64,000 bases of DNA from Bactericera cockerelli (GCA_024516035.1 CM044957.1:1632613-1696612), one strand, 5' to 3'; positions 42,301 to 53,522 are shown, counted from the stretch's first letter. Made by a program: numbers and translations. The notes: generated from the letters alone by a model not told the origin.

Positions 42301-45300
42301 TCGTCGATTAACAGAGCCATCTTTTTTTAATGTAGTTGTGCCGCGGAATCGCTTTGGCATTACTTCAGGCCACAATACATACATGCCATCCCAGAAACGA
42401 AAAATACTCGGTCAGAATTTTTCCCTCCGGCCGGAATTCGAACCCGCAACCTCCGGCTCTCAACCACTGAGACATGAAGGTCGACTAACAGAGTCATCTA
42501 AAACATGATGCTACTAATTTGAAAAAGTGCCTGAAAAAGTCAGAATGTCAATAGGTATCTGTCTTAAACCGAATATTCTCTTTCATGTTTTAGTTCATTC
42601 TGATGTTACTACTAATTATTATTACAATATTGCATGACATGAGAAAAGTCTGCTCAAACTTGGAAACAAATTCAGGATGTCTGGACTATGGGCACTTGGG
42701 CAGTGTTAACAACCATTACACCTTAGAGGCAGTATAAATTCTGACTCAAACTTGTGATCTCAATTTTTTTATCTCTTAATTCTAGAGTTTGTAAAAATGG
42801 TGGTAGACTAATGGCAAGCCATGGACAAATTAAAAAAAAATCTACCCCCTCAGTGTGGAAAAAAAGAGGACCTTTAGAGGACTTTTTTTAAAGGACTTTC
42901 AAGGTCTTAATATCTGTTAGCTCCCCCCAGCTGTCGAGATAGTCCTCCCCACACTTACATAGACCTCCGGCTTCCAGTGGCCCACGGGCGGGTCAGGCGG
43001 CACCGGTGCCCCTCCTCCAGCAGTGCACACTGCTCCACCGGCACATCAGGCAGGGAGGTGGAGATCAGCTGGGCCGTCTCTATGGCGCGGCTCATGGTGG
43101 ACACGTGCATCTTGTTGAAGGGATACGCCAGGAGCTTGAGCCGCTGCCCGGTGGACATGGCTTGCGTACGACCTGCAGTAGATAATGATGATAATAATAC
43201 TGTTTTAGTGGATCCACCAGGCGAGGTTAATGCTCTAAGCATTTTCTACCATCTTTATGTAGCATACCATCAAAGCAAAAGTAAAAATATTTATGTAAAA
43301 AACCTATACATACATAATACCTTGTTCAACTGCTGGGATAATGGGACATGTTAGTCCTATGTGAGTAATATAATCAAGGTAATTCTATTCTATAGCACCT
43401 AATCCTTTATTACTTTACTCAAATAAATCAGGAAAATTCCAAGCACTGGGTTGGATCTGATCCACAGCTCACATAAGAATGAAACATTTAGGTTTAAACT
43501 ATATAATAGGATTATAACAATGTTTTATTACAAGTAAAACACATCTTCCAATGTTTGTGAAGAGGGAAGAGTTCCCATCATGCTCATTCAATGTCCTTGT
43601 TGAATGGAGAGAAATTTGTTCAACAAGGAAAAAGCATGAGCGGGCTCACCAGATGACCTGTTTAGGAGATTACAACATAGATTACCTAGTCTTCAAGTTT
43701 TTTTTTTAGAACATTTAGAATTTATTTGATGTTTATCAATTTACATTGTTAACACAAGTGAATATTATATAATTAGGTAGATATTAAATATACTTATATA
43801 TACTTAAAAATAAAATAAATTTAATGGGTATTAGCCAAACCCAATTTGCAGTCCAGGAAGTCTTTTGTCGAGTAATATGCTGACTTTTTCAAGAATGCAA
43901 CCAGGAGGTTTTAAATTGGTTATAAGGCAAGTATTTTACATAAGATGGGATTTTGTTGTAAAGTTTAATGGCATAATAATTGGGCCCTATTCTTGTTGCA
44001 TTTAGCCTATGTCTACTTGGGACTATTTCATTTCTGTGTCTCGTGTTATAGTTGTGGCCTCACTTTGTGTTGTGTAGCTCTGTCTATTTTATTAAGATAC
44101 AGGAGACATTGCAAGATATACATGGATGGAAGAGTGAGAATACCTAGTTTAATGAAAGATGGTTCTGCATGGTTGTTATAAGGAAGATTATCTAGGATTT
44201 TTATGACTTTCTTCTGTAAAATAAAAAGTTAATGGGCATGATGAGAATGACCCCCATAAGAGCAGTCCAGTTAGAGTAGTTAGACTATAGAGTGTGTGAT
44301 GGGTTGAAACTAAAAAAATCATAAGTTTGTAACATCCATATATTACTTCTCATAAGGCCTCCAGAGGTTGCCATCCATACAAATAGCTACTCAATTGGTA
44401 TTGGGTTTCAAAGTACAGAGAAGAAAAATTCTGCTCTGCTGGGAACAGGTGCATGCAAGCCAGTGCCTACCTACTCCACTTGACCATGGTCACTAATCTG
44501 ACCTTACAATACATATACTACACACCAAATTAAAAAAAAAAAAATATTATTGATACATTTACAATCTACAAAATAAAAGTATAATAAAATACATTTGTAA
44601 TAAGTAAATCTGATGAGAATAAATGACATGAAGGAGAAGTTGCCCAATGACAGCACTCCTAAAATTAATAAATGATGCTAAAGTGGAGACTGTTCACATA
44701 ACTGTTATCAGATACTTTAGTAACTGCTGTTCACCACAGCAGAGTTCATTGATTTGGCCCTACCTTTAGGAATGGCATAACTCATTTACTGTCTGAAATA
44801 ACACACAAATTTTTAGCAACTCACCTAACGGTGTTAGAATTCTCTCCTTGTCAGACTTTCCATCAAGATCATACTGTCCATGGCGGATCATGAAAATGTT
44901 CCGCACAGCTTTGGACTGAATTGGCTTCTCATCTTTTGTTCCCTTGAGCAGGTCCAAACTTTCAGGTAGACTTCTCTTCTTTGGATGAACCAAATGCTCA
45001 CCTTCACGTCTGTGGATGTTAGAATTATAGTCATATATAATTATGTTGATCACAATGGTGATATCACAACTACTGAAACTCAATTTACAAAATATTCATA
45101 ACTTGGGAGTTGAACCAGCATAATCAGATTACAAGTCTGCCAACTTAACAATCAAGCTACAGAGGTCAGTTCACTATGGTATCAAATCCAGATAATTTTC
45201 CTTAGCTTACCTCTAGCACAAATATTGATCAATTTTGTAATGACGTGAATTCAATTGAAATTTCTCAACATTTCTTTTTTTTTAATTTATGGAACAATGT

Positions 45301-45564
45301 TCCAATTTTAAACACAAAAACCATAAAACAAAGAACATAATCAATAAAAACAATTTAAACAACATCACTAGATTAGTACTTTCATTATTACCTGTCCCAG
45401 TTTGAGTCCCACTTGAGGTTGGATGGTTCATAGTTGGTGGTCCAGGAAGAATGTGCAACATGGGAGTAATAATAGTTGCGGGAAATCTCTATGAGTGTTC
45501 CCCCCGCTACTGCTCCAAGGCCAAACACTGCATACTTGTGATAGTATCGGGCAAATTTGGCCAT
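39222..45564 (-). CDS. PGAM5, mitochondrial Ser/Thr/His phosphatase
   Basis: PGAM5 is a phosphoglycerate-mutase-fold protein phosphatase anchored in mitochondria, where it acts in mitophagy, fission and cell-death signalling. Exons on the minus strand are 45392-45564, 44825-45009, 42959-43172, 41687-41820 and 39222-39372, giving about 285 residues, close to the animal length of 289. The N-terminus ([20 protein letters not shown]) is a hydrophobic anchor. WDSNWDRRE is the multimerisation motif. [12 protein letters not shown] carries the catalytic His. [22 protein letters not shown] and the tail MAPDKITST are conserved. Exon 42959-43172 lacks one base at 43009-43012; with it, the total is 858 bp, a multiple of three. 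The gene runs opposite to its neighbours. Confidence 0.92.
39373..41686. other. PGAM5 intron 4
   Basis: It is AT-rich. Positions 40245-41225 contain several copies of a cacagagtgtccca-like or cagggtggtcc-like segment characteristic of dispersed elements. One copy (41180-41230) is the inverted partner of 40880-40915 (gcatggaccaccctgtagat). Positions 41340-41530 resemble a repeat with a gtctgtctgtgtgtctg tract. No gene is seen. Confidence 0.55.
41687..41820 (-). CDS. PGAM5 exon 4
   Basis: Reads [40 protein letters not shown], then YFVCR. The CHANVIRY segment holds the second conserved His of the fold. Acceptor TTGCAG; donor CG|GTTAGT. Confidence 0.93.
42003..42130 (+). repeat. Dispersed repeat (cgacgttaaa family)
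   Basis: Reads ggctgggtgaggttaatgtg, gtagcaggtttgtgagtttc, cccccatcgtgatatcacca, ending gaaagcgacgttaaac. Other copies are at 57-175, 14345-14490 (inverted), 29385-29485 (inverted) and 61890-61985. It has SINE-like size and a 3' A-rich end but no clear tRNA head. Confidence 0.65.
42338..42484 (-). mobile_element. tRNA-headed SINE (family A), reverse
   Basis: On the plus strand it reads ccgcggaatcgctttggcat through gaattcgaacccgcaacctc to ccactgagacatgaaggtcg, the complement of the family-A consensus. It lies in PGAM5 intron 3, in the same orientation as the gene. Confidence 0.72.
42959..43172 (-). CDS. PGAM5 exon 3, one base short
   Basis: Reads [54 protein letters not shown]. The expected proline-rich stretch ending GHWKPEVY is then in another frame. 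The run gaggagggg (plus-strand cccc at 43009-43012) is one G short. At 214 bp the exon breaks phase; 215 would fit. Confidence 0.9.
43173..44824. other. PGAM5 intron 2
   Basis: AT-rich, with decayed SINE fragments (43200-43380 with ccaccaggcgaggttaatgc; 44340-44500). Short open frames here match no family. Confidence 0.5.
44825..45009 (-). CDS. PGAM5 exon 2 (catalytic RHG)
   Basis: Completes an Arg codon and reads [20 protein letters not shown] up to [20 protein letters not shown] and ILTPLG. The phosphohistidine motif RHG is intact. Acceptor ATCCACAG; donor TTAG|GTGA. Confidence 0.92.
45010..45391. other. PGAM5 intron 1
   Basis: Positions 45030-45180 are a minus-strand SINE of the 8345-8500 family (gatatcacaactactgaaac on plus). 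The rest is AT-rich. Confidence 0.6.
45392..45564 (-). CDS. PGAM5 exon 1
   Basis: ATG at 45562-45564 on the minus strand. It reads [20 protein letters not shown] and continues to NLKWDSNWD. The donor is CAG|GTAATA. The hydrophobic anchor and part of the WDxNWDRRE motif are here. Confidence 0.9.
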
Positions 45565-46546
45565 CAAACTGAATCAACTGTGAATGAATAAGATAGACAT
45601 ACAGGATTGTGATACTATCTAATTCTATTTTCAAATTTTAGACTAAGCAATTATGTAATGGATAATTGAATACATGAAAAACACATGAAGTTGGAATCAG
45701 CTTGCTCATTGTTTCATTGCCTACTGTAAAGTAAAATAACTTTTAAAAAAAAAATTGTTAATCAAAGATAGAAATGATTTTAGGGTTTATTAGACCAGGG
45801 GGGAGGGTCAAAACTGAAAAAAAATGACCCTGAATCCAGCAATAGTCTTGGTGCCATTATCATGTGTCTCAAATTTATGACAATCAACTCATGCATAAAG
45901 TGAGATTTGAACCTACAGAACCCTAAGCTACCTGGATTACCATCAGATTAGCACCACTGGACCCTACATGCATGTCAATTTCAAGAAACCATTCCCTTAC
46001 CATAATGGAGAGTGGTACAGCCACTTACCAAATCTTTGAGGATGCCTTCCTTTCTTCTTCTCCCTGGTATTGCCGGAAAATCGATGGTGTTTTTCTTGCA
46101 GGATGTGCAGGTTTTTAGGAAACAAGACTTGAGGATTCTCTTTCTTTCAAAATAACTCAAGTACACCCTCAACTTTGATCAAACTTTTTTGAAATTAGTA
46201 TTGGGGTGTTATGTGCTATAATGACAGGTTTTGTGTCTACTTGTCTCGGTTTTTTTACCAAATTACACACGTGCAAACCTCAGTGAAGAGTGATGTGTAC
46301 CGTGAAATCTGAAAGTTTGAAAAGTTTGAAAAGAAAACAAGATTTTAATTACGCCTGGTAAATTAGTAGTTAGACAATGTGCACTACCGATTTTTTTTTA
46401 ATTTCCAAGGGGGCTTGCTTAGTCAGACCTAAAGGTCTCATAATAATTAGGTATTAATTGACCGATTAAGCTCCTACTTGTTTTTTAAAATTTGAATTTG
46501 CGTCTCAAAAGTAAATCTAATAATATATTCAGTTTAGACGGCAAGC

Positions 46547-46795
46547 TTAACCCAGATGGGGCTGACGTCCTTCCAGAAGGACGCCCTTCTGGAAGCACGT
46601 CAGCCCCATCTGGTGGAAGGTACTACGTTGTGGATTTTACTAATTAATTCAGCTTGTTGAGGTTAGTTGGCGACACCTTAAGCTCTTTGTTTTGAGTCCG
46701 AGTGATAAGGTGACAGCACTTATTTTGATTCAGGACTCAATTTATATCACTCCAAAAAAATAAAACAAAAAATTTCACCGCGTTATCTGGGTTAA
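46547..46795. mobile_element. piggyBac-type MITE, second copy
   Basis: TTAA-flanked with CCCAGAT/ATCTGGG ends and the same interior as 12225-12464. It differs by a local fold-back: ccagatggggctgacgtcct near the left end is repeated in inverted orientation immediately after (up to about 46613). Confidence 0.75.
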
Positions 46796-46943
46796 TATTA
46801 TACATTTTAATTTTAGGACAAAAAGAGGCATAAATGTCTCCTTCTACCCGATACAATTTGTACTCTTCAAGCATTCCTCGTAGAGATGCCTGTCCTAATC
46901 TTCTAGGTATCATAATTATAATTATTATAATATTTTATACTAT

Positions 46944-47137
46944 GCCGACCTCCGTGGCTCAGTGGCTCAGTAATCAAGAGCATTAGTTGCTGACCCGGAG
47001 GTTGCGGGTTCGAATCCCGGCCGGAGCGGAAAATGCTAACCGAGTTTTCCGTTTCCAAAATGGCATGGATGTAAAAGTAAAATGCCCTGAAGTAATGCGA
47101 AAGCGGTTCCGGGGCACACTTAGCTTTAAAAAAAAAA
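46944..47137 (+). mobile_element. tRNA-headed SINE (family A)
   Basis: Head gccgacctccgtggctcagt with a small duplication (ggctcagtaatc), box B gcgggttcgaatcccg, body ending cggttccggggcacactta. Confidence 0.75.
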
Positions 47138-48373
47138 ATATTTTATACCTACTATGGTATATAATATTTTTTATACTATGGTATAAAATATTGTAATAGT
47201 AATACATAAAATTTATGTATTACTAGTACTAGGTATTACAAAAACGTCTATTAATTTTGGCCCTAGATGGGGAAATTAGTTCTCTGCTGACCCAATTTTG
47301 GTCGGGTGGGTACCACGGGTTCTCTCCTGCTCACGGTTTTATCAACACCAAATTCTCTCGCGTCGCTTGCATTTCTACCTAAACTATGTAGTTATTAATA
47401 TAGTCTGTTTAGGTCTAGTAAAATTTTATAATAGAAACACCTAATATTAGTTATCATTGATTACACTGAGACATGGCCTTCCATACTATGTATTTTCCTA
47501 ACCATGATAAACCCAGCTTGGCCTTCTATGTAATTTACCTAACTACTATTCCTGAAGGCATTGCTTTCATTATAGTTAGAGAATTAAGATTTCCTTGTAA
47601 AAGCTGATTCTTTTTAAAATAATGACATTTTCTAGTTTTCATTTTCCTAAATACTAATATGCAAAAAGCATGTTTTTTTTCCGGTAGAGGACTGTGGTGA
47701 CCCCTGCAAACAAGCGAAGACTCGGTAAGAAAAGGTCAACTAGAGTGAATCGTTACCTCCCAAAACAATGTTAAGCAATTAATTTATATCGATTTTGTCT
47801 ATTAATTCAGTCCTGATTGTTGCACAGTGTTGAATTTTCAGTCCAATTTGATTCCACAGATAAAGCGGTAAATGCAATGATGCGCAGTGCTGCGCAACAA
47901 AATGGTGCACCAAGAGGTATTCGCCGGCCCGAATTAGTGTTTTTTCTTCTGCAAAACGCTAAAATGGGATTTTTAGAGACCTACGGGAATTTTTCAGGTC
48001 TTCATCCGGCAAACCTGCATAAATGAAAACATTCAACAAAAAATTCAAAACGTGAAAAAGAATTTAAATTGTTTTTCCTTCCAAGAAAATTGACTTGAAA
48101 TCATTCCGATTACGGATTTTCAATTTTTCCAAGCTCTGACCGCCTTACCTTTTCAGTTTTCAGCAATGTGTAAGTTATACTTTTGTGAATTTTCTTGAAC
48201 ACTCAAGCGCTTGAACTCTGTCCTGAGTTATTGTAGCTTTTTCTGTTTTCTGTGCCCAGTACCCTGTATATTCACAGCTCTCAATAGAGGAGTATTAAAT
48301 TTTCATACCATAGGTATGATTACTTGCTAAGATCCCTCAACATCTGAACTCAGCTAGAAGAAATTTCAATCCA

Positions 48374-48408
48374 ATGTCTTTGGAAGCCAGCCCCAAAGAA
48401 TTTGTACT
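48374..48408 (+). CDS. Pcc1-like exon 1
   Basis: ATG TCT TTG start; reads MSLEASPKEFV plus two bases. The donor is CT|GTATCCTTT, a perfect minor-spliceosome 5' splice site. Confidence 0.75.
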
Positions 48409-51400
48409 GTATCCTTTATGTAATTTGAGTGCTTTGTTGTTGGTCTGAACTATGCATCATCAGAGTACCTATCAATAAAGACGTTTTTGGAGTGTAATTA
48501 GTCAAAATAGGTTTACAAGAACAGTCCTAGAGTTTCAAGGCATTGTGGTCAATACCAGAACCAAAACGTTCAGCCTAAAACCGTAAAACAATTGTATAAG
48601 AAGTCTGACATAAATTGGTGTCCCTGCTCTTGATTTCTTCCATTGTATAAGTAGGTACCTATGTTTGAAAATTTATTTGAAAATAATTTTGTCTCAATTT
48701 AAAATGTAAAAAAATCCTTAACTCCAATCATTGTCACAGATCCTTTGAATACCCATGCAGCAATGAGATTGAAGCAAACATTATCTGTGATGTTCTAAAG
48801 GTTGACAAAGAACCCAAGAGAAGTTCTGTTACCAAAACTTTGTCTGTTGTCAAGGATGTTTTGCACATGTAAGTGTTTGTATTACAGCAGTTAAGCTAGG
48901 GCATTTCAGCACATTGTTCATTGAATAATGAAAAGTACAGAAATTGCCACAGAATTAAACCAATTTGTAAAAATTTGGATTTCCAGAGCCATTGGCTAAC
49001 TCCTCTCTGGTGGCTTCTTAAATAGAGCAGTTTTTAAAAGAGTTAACAATAATTCATTCATATTTTGAATAAATTCCACTCTACAGGCTCCACCAATCAA
49101 TTATATGCCACAATTATGTTGTCTGGTCTTTATCAATTGTCCATATTCATATTTTTTTGACATCTTCAACCATTTAACCAAAAATACCAATATCCAACAT
49201 ATTTGGCAAAAATCCACATTTCAGTAGATTTTTGTTGATGACATAATATGTTTGTATGATAGTTGACCTCAGATAAACCATAGATAAAACCCAGAAATTT
49301 AACATAGTTTGTTATAAATGTCATTGGTGGAGCTGCCAGTGGAATTTTGACTAGTGGCAAGAAGACTCTACTATTAATTTAGAGATATCAAATATTCACA
49401 GGAATCAACCTCCCTTATTTAAAAGTAAATCTTCATGTTTTGTAAAAAAAAAAAATAATGAAGTTCTTATTGAAAGAACCTATGTGAAGTAACAAAATGA
49501 TTATATTGGAAAATGGCACCAGATGTGCTAATTTTGTGTTTTAAACTTAGACGACCGGGTGTACCACGGTGGTAACACGAACGTTTGTACAGAATGGACC
49601 GGTGTACCACCAGTGGTACACAATGTCGAGAGCCGTATTAATCGCCGTCCCACAAGAGAATTGACGAAAAACCATGCCGGTCGTCTAAGTGTTAAGAAAA
49701 ATTATTAAGAATATTTTTTATTAATACACCAGACAACCTTGAGCTGATAGCTCTATATCCAAAATTGTTTCTATTAAATTGGTCTACTTCATGCCAAAAT
49801 TTGGTGTTTTTATCATAAAATACATGATAAGTTTAGCTAATCTGATGCATTAAGGTATATACAGGGTGAGCATAAAGATACAGGTTCATATCCTTGTAAT
49901 TTCATGTACCACTCCAGATTTTCTTTACCAGTAGTTTGTAAAAACTGTAAACCTCCATAGACTCAACTATGGCATTATAAATGAATCAGTACATGCAAAA
50001 ACGACATCAATCACATTTTTTGGAAAATGGGGTTTCATAGATTTGGATCTCGGAAGGTAAACGCACAATTTTATATCAAAACCAAATCATTTGCTATCCC
50101 TTCTATATAAACACGTTCTATAATTCGTTCCATGCAAGAACGACATTAGATCGGGATTGATGCGGTTCTTGCATGTATCTGTAGAATTGTGTATCTGTCT
50201 GTGTGTGTGTGTGAACAGGATTCCAAGAACGGTAAGAGCTAGAGACTTCAAAATTTGTATGAAATCAATTTTATACACCAAATGTACCACAAAACTTTGG
50301 TTGAAATTGGCCGCAAATATGCGCCGCAGGGCCGCAAATATTGCCGAAGCGCCGCTTCTATGAATTGATTGAAGATAAAAAAAGTTAGAGAACAACATTT
50401 TCTTAGATTAAAAAATAATAGGGTCTCTTCATATCATTTTCTATTGATATCTTGAACTTTTGGACCCGCCAAATTACGGTATCTTGGGGGGGACCGCTTT
50501 GACTAACTTTTTTTAACTTTTTATTATTCATCCTAGATGGGGATTGTGACATATCAAATCAATGATTTGAGGTGCTGATTACGAATTTTGCATTTTTGCA
50601 GCTGTTACTGTTGAGTCACGAGTGCCGGAGTCAACTTCTTTTCGGTTAAGGAAAGTCTGTGATGTTTACACCAGATTTCTTTTTATACATATAATTTTTA
50701 TGATTCATATTTTTTTTTTTTTTGTTTGAAATAAAATAAAATTCGAAGTGTAGTGTGTTATTATTTAAATATTTTCGTTTGGCAAAAACAGCATCATTCC
50801 ACGACCTTGAACGGCTATTATTTGAAATGGCACTACATATCTGACCAAAAATTATATAAAATGGTTTCTTTTGGTAAGTCCTTACGATTACATATTTTCT
50901 TTTATTCTTATGGACAAAAGATGGGAAAGTTTTTTTTGATTTTCCAAAAGTTTACTCTTTTGGAATGATGTCGTTTTTGCATGTACCGATTCAAATGTTC
51001 AATCAAGTATGAGGACATCAAGACCTTTCATTCAATACCTACCCCACTCGATAGGTTTTAATAAAACATATTGACGGGCCCTTTTTTGAAATTATACCAC
51101 TGTGCGGCCCCCTTAGCATTCACCATCACAAAATTTCACTACCAAAATCAAATATTATTTTTTAATGACTCTACAAAATTTCAAGTCAAATAAAATGAGA
51201 AATATCATTTTCAATTTTTACCAAAACGACCCTCATTTGGCCCAAAAAAAAATAGGTAAAATTCTGGGACCCCATTAAACATGTATACAAAATTTCATCA
51301 AATTTGAAGAATCTGGTTGGGAGTTATCGTGTAACAGACAGACAAACAAAAGCCAAATCCAGTATCCAAGAACAGAACATCACTGAGTGCAGTCGCTTTG

Positions 51401-53264
51401 CTCCCTCACTGTGTTGATTGATGGCATGTGTTCCCATTTATTACAAGATTAAAATGAAAATACTAGTATTTCTCTGAACTGTAAATCTCACACAGATTCA
51501 ACTATTGCATTATAAATTTTCAATCAATCATGAGGACTTCAAGAGCTTTCATTCAATACCCCTCTAATATGTTTTAATTAAAAATATCAACTAGCCCTAA
51601 TTTTTGGCCCTTTTTCTATTTTTTACTACAGTACGGCCCCTTAAAGTTTCATGATTACAAAAATTTCACTATTAAATTAAAATATATTTTCTCTACGAAA
51701 ATATATTTTTGTTTTTTCTCAACTTTTTTGAAAAAAAAAAAATCTATTTCAATTTTCACCAAAATGGCCACCGTTTGGCCCTGAATGGCACGATTCACCC
51801 CAGAAACAATAGGTAAAACTTTAGAACACCAATGAACATGTATACTAAATTTCAACAATTTTGAAGAATCCGGTTGAGACTTATTGTGGAACAGACAGAC
51901 AAACGAAAGCCAAATCGTCCAGTAGGTACCCATGTTAAAACAGAACCTCACTTAGTGAGGTCACTTTACTCCCTCACTGTGTTCGGTTAAAAAAACAAAA
52001 ATCACATGCATAATTCATTTTGACAACAAAAAAATCTTATCTACTTTGTCAGCTATATTGTTCCCTAATTTCTACATTATGCTGGAGTGGGTGGGGGTTA
52101 TTTGCCTATTTTTGTTATATTATTCTGTCTAAGTTTGAAAGTATTTTTTTGTTTTGTTTTCTGGAGTAAAATTGTTTTAAATGTAAATTAAGTTGATCAA
52201 GTAAGTCTAGTATATTGATTTTACAAGCTCTTTCGTCCGGCCCGCGAACAGAACAAAATTCGAGACCCGAATTTTTTTTCTTTTTCAAAAAAAAAAAAAA
52301 AAAAAATCCGTCTGGCGAATGGGTGGATGAAGCCAATTCATTGTTTCATAGTCTAAAGACCCCATTCCAGATGGAAATCATTGATTTGCAAGAAGAAGTA
52401 GTCATAACAATGTGCAAAAAGACAGTATCGACCAAAGAGTTTTGGTGTAAGAAAGTTCGATAAAGTACGTTAACTTGCTAAAACTAGCTTACAACCTCCT
52501 CACTTTATTTGGTTCAACGTACATTTGTGAATCACTTTCCTCCAAAATGAATAGTGTTAAGAAATAGTATAGATTAATCCGGACCGCGGAGATTTTTCTC
52601 ATGTTAATCCGGACCCGAACAGGATTTAATTGCCGACCCATGTTCTAAGGGATTGATTTTGGAACCAAAATTTTTTGGCTGTGTGGCAATCATTAAGGCT
52701 GGGCAGCAACCAGCTCAAGAATTTTAAATGAAATGACCTATTTTGAATGAGGTTGTTTTAAAGGTAATGAGATAAGAGATATTCATTGGAACAAATTTCA
52801 GCTCTCTAAGAGTGCCTTTTCCTAAATTGTGGTTTATGTTGTTTGGTTCTGCTACTGCCAATGTCTTAATTTTAGACCTGTTTGGCCAGGGAATTTTAAA
52901 TAGGAAAAAGATCATTGTCTTGCCAGACAAGTATAAACAGAGACCAGACTAGCCAATCTTATCAAAATCCCAAGTAGTTCTCATGATGGTTAATTGCACA
53001 AAGGATTGCCTGGAAAACGTCTATTTATTTTCAATGGGCTGACTTTGCCTGATGCATTGCAATATGCAAGCCTAGCTTCTCTAGGGACCATCATAGTTCA
53101 CTATTATACTATGTCTAATTTTATTATATTTATCTGTTGTTCACAGAACTCTACGTACTTCTAATGTGAAAAACCTGAAACCAAGTTTCAACTCTCTGCT
53201 TGACTATATCATGCTCTCGAAAGAAACAATTGATCAATTTGGTCCTCCTGTTACCAAGACATAA
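48374..53264 (+). CDS. KEOPS complex subunit Pcc1 / LAGE3-like
   Basis: Pcc1 is the small dimerising subunit of the KEOPS/EKC complex, which makes the t6A modification of ANN-decoding tRNAs. Three exons (48374-48408, 48740-48868, 53147-53264) total 282 bp and encode 93 residues, the normal size. The protein reads MSLEASPKEFVLSFEYPCSN, EIEANIICDVLKVDKEPKRS and ends IDQFGPPVTKT. The EIEA...VDKEP and FGPP motifs are the Pcc1 signature. The first intron has U12-type splice sites. The second is 4.3 kb and full of repeats. The first exon is short (35 bp) but its phase and the beta-strand sequence fit. Confidence 0.85.
48409..48739 (+). promoter_or_regulatory. U12-type (minor spliceosome) intron
   Basis: The 5' splice site is GTATCCTTT at 48409-48417. 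The branch-point element TCCTTAAC is at 48715-48722. The AG at 48738-48739 lies about 18 bases after the branch A. No long polypyrimidine tract precedes the AG. All three are hallmarks of U12 introns, of the GT-AG subtype. Confidence 0.85.
48740..48868 (+). CDS. Pcc1-like exon 2
   Basis: Reads SFEYPCSNEIEANIICDVLK, VDKEPKRSSVTKTLSVVKDV, then LH. The donor is CAT|GTAAGT, a normal U2-type site. Confidence 0.88.
49545..49690. mobile_element. Small MITE with 14-bp inverted ends
   Basis: Ends acttagacgaccgg (49545-49558) and ccggtcgtctaagt (49677-49690) are perfect inverted repeats around a GC-richer 118-bp core containing two tgtaccac motifs. Superfamily not assigned. Confidence 0.6.
50190..50690 (+). 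pseudogene. Degenerate copy of the secreted gene's intron 2 and exon 3
   Basis: It is collinear with 28780-29280: GT-rich tract, aagaacggtaagagctag, ggccgcagggccgcaaata, catcctagatgggg, then an exon-like segment with ctgttactgttgagt, aaggaaagtctgtgatg and tttacaccagattt. The exon part carries deletions that destroy its frame. It could be a relic of a paralogous gene or part of a dispersed repeat that contains this exon. Confidence 0.7.
51000..51980. repeat. Tandem pair of about 450-bp repeats
   Basis: Two related copies begin near ttcaatcaagtatgaggaca (about 51000) and ttcaatcaatcatgaggact (about 51520). Both end with acagacagacaaac and a short imperfect palindrome (cctcacttagtgaggtcac). They are diverged, so the pair is old. 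Confidence 0.65.
53147..53264 (+). CDS. Pcc1-like exon 3
   Basis: Reads (I)TLRTSNVKNLKPSFNSLLD, YIMLSKETIDQFGPPVTKT and TAA. FGPP near the C-terminus is the family hallmark. The acceptor is GTTCACAG. Confidence 0.88.
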
Positions 53265-53522
53265 TTATCAAGAATTCACAAGAATACTTGTTCAGGTAAA
53301 GTTGATCTTCTTGGTGCAAGATTCTGGAGTATAGAAGAGACCTTCTCTCATTTAGCATTCATATAAAAATTATATTTTTTAATCTTAAAAGGAAAAAATG
53401 CCTCATTAAAGGGTATTTTCACTGCAGCAAAGAGCCAATCTCTTTTTTGTCTAGCACCTTTGTAGAACTAATAAGGTGTACCATAAGTTGTAGTTCATCT
53501 TTCATTATTTGTTACAATAACA

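Larger units (their letters stand above)
45565..48373. other. Divergent intergenic region between PGAM5 and Pcc1-like gene
   Basis: It must contain the promoters of both diverging genes, but none is obvious. The contents are a decayed minus-strand SINE at 45835-45965, a TTAA-flanked MITE at 46547-46795 and a family-A SINE at 46944-47137. An open frame at 47817-48026 with no recognised family is not called. Confidence 0.55.
48869..53146. other. Pcc1-like intron 2, repeat-filled
   Basis: The contents are a 146-bp inverted-repeat element (49545-49690), a degenerate copy of the secreted gene's intron 2/exon 3 region (50190-50690), two tandem copies of a repeat of about 450 bp (about 51000-51420 and 51500-51975) and poly-A (52288-52306). 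No further gene is seen. Confidence 0.6.

Noticed and set aside
44766..45083. Independent gene with an RHG phosphatase motif on the minus strand
   Set aside because: It is PGAM5 exon 2 read with flanking intron. Splice sites and phase tie it to the other four exons.
47817..48026. 69-codon frame upstream of the Pcc1-like gene
   Set aside because: No family is recognised and no splice or start evidence supports it.
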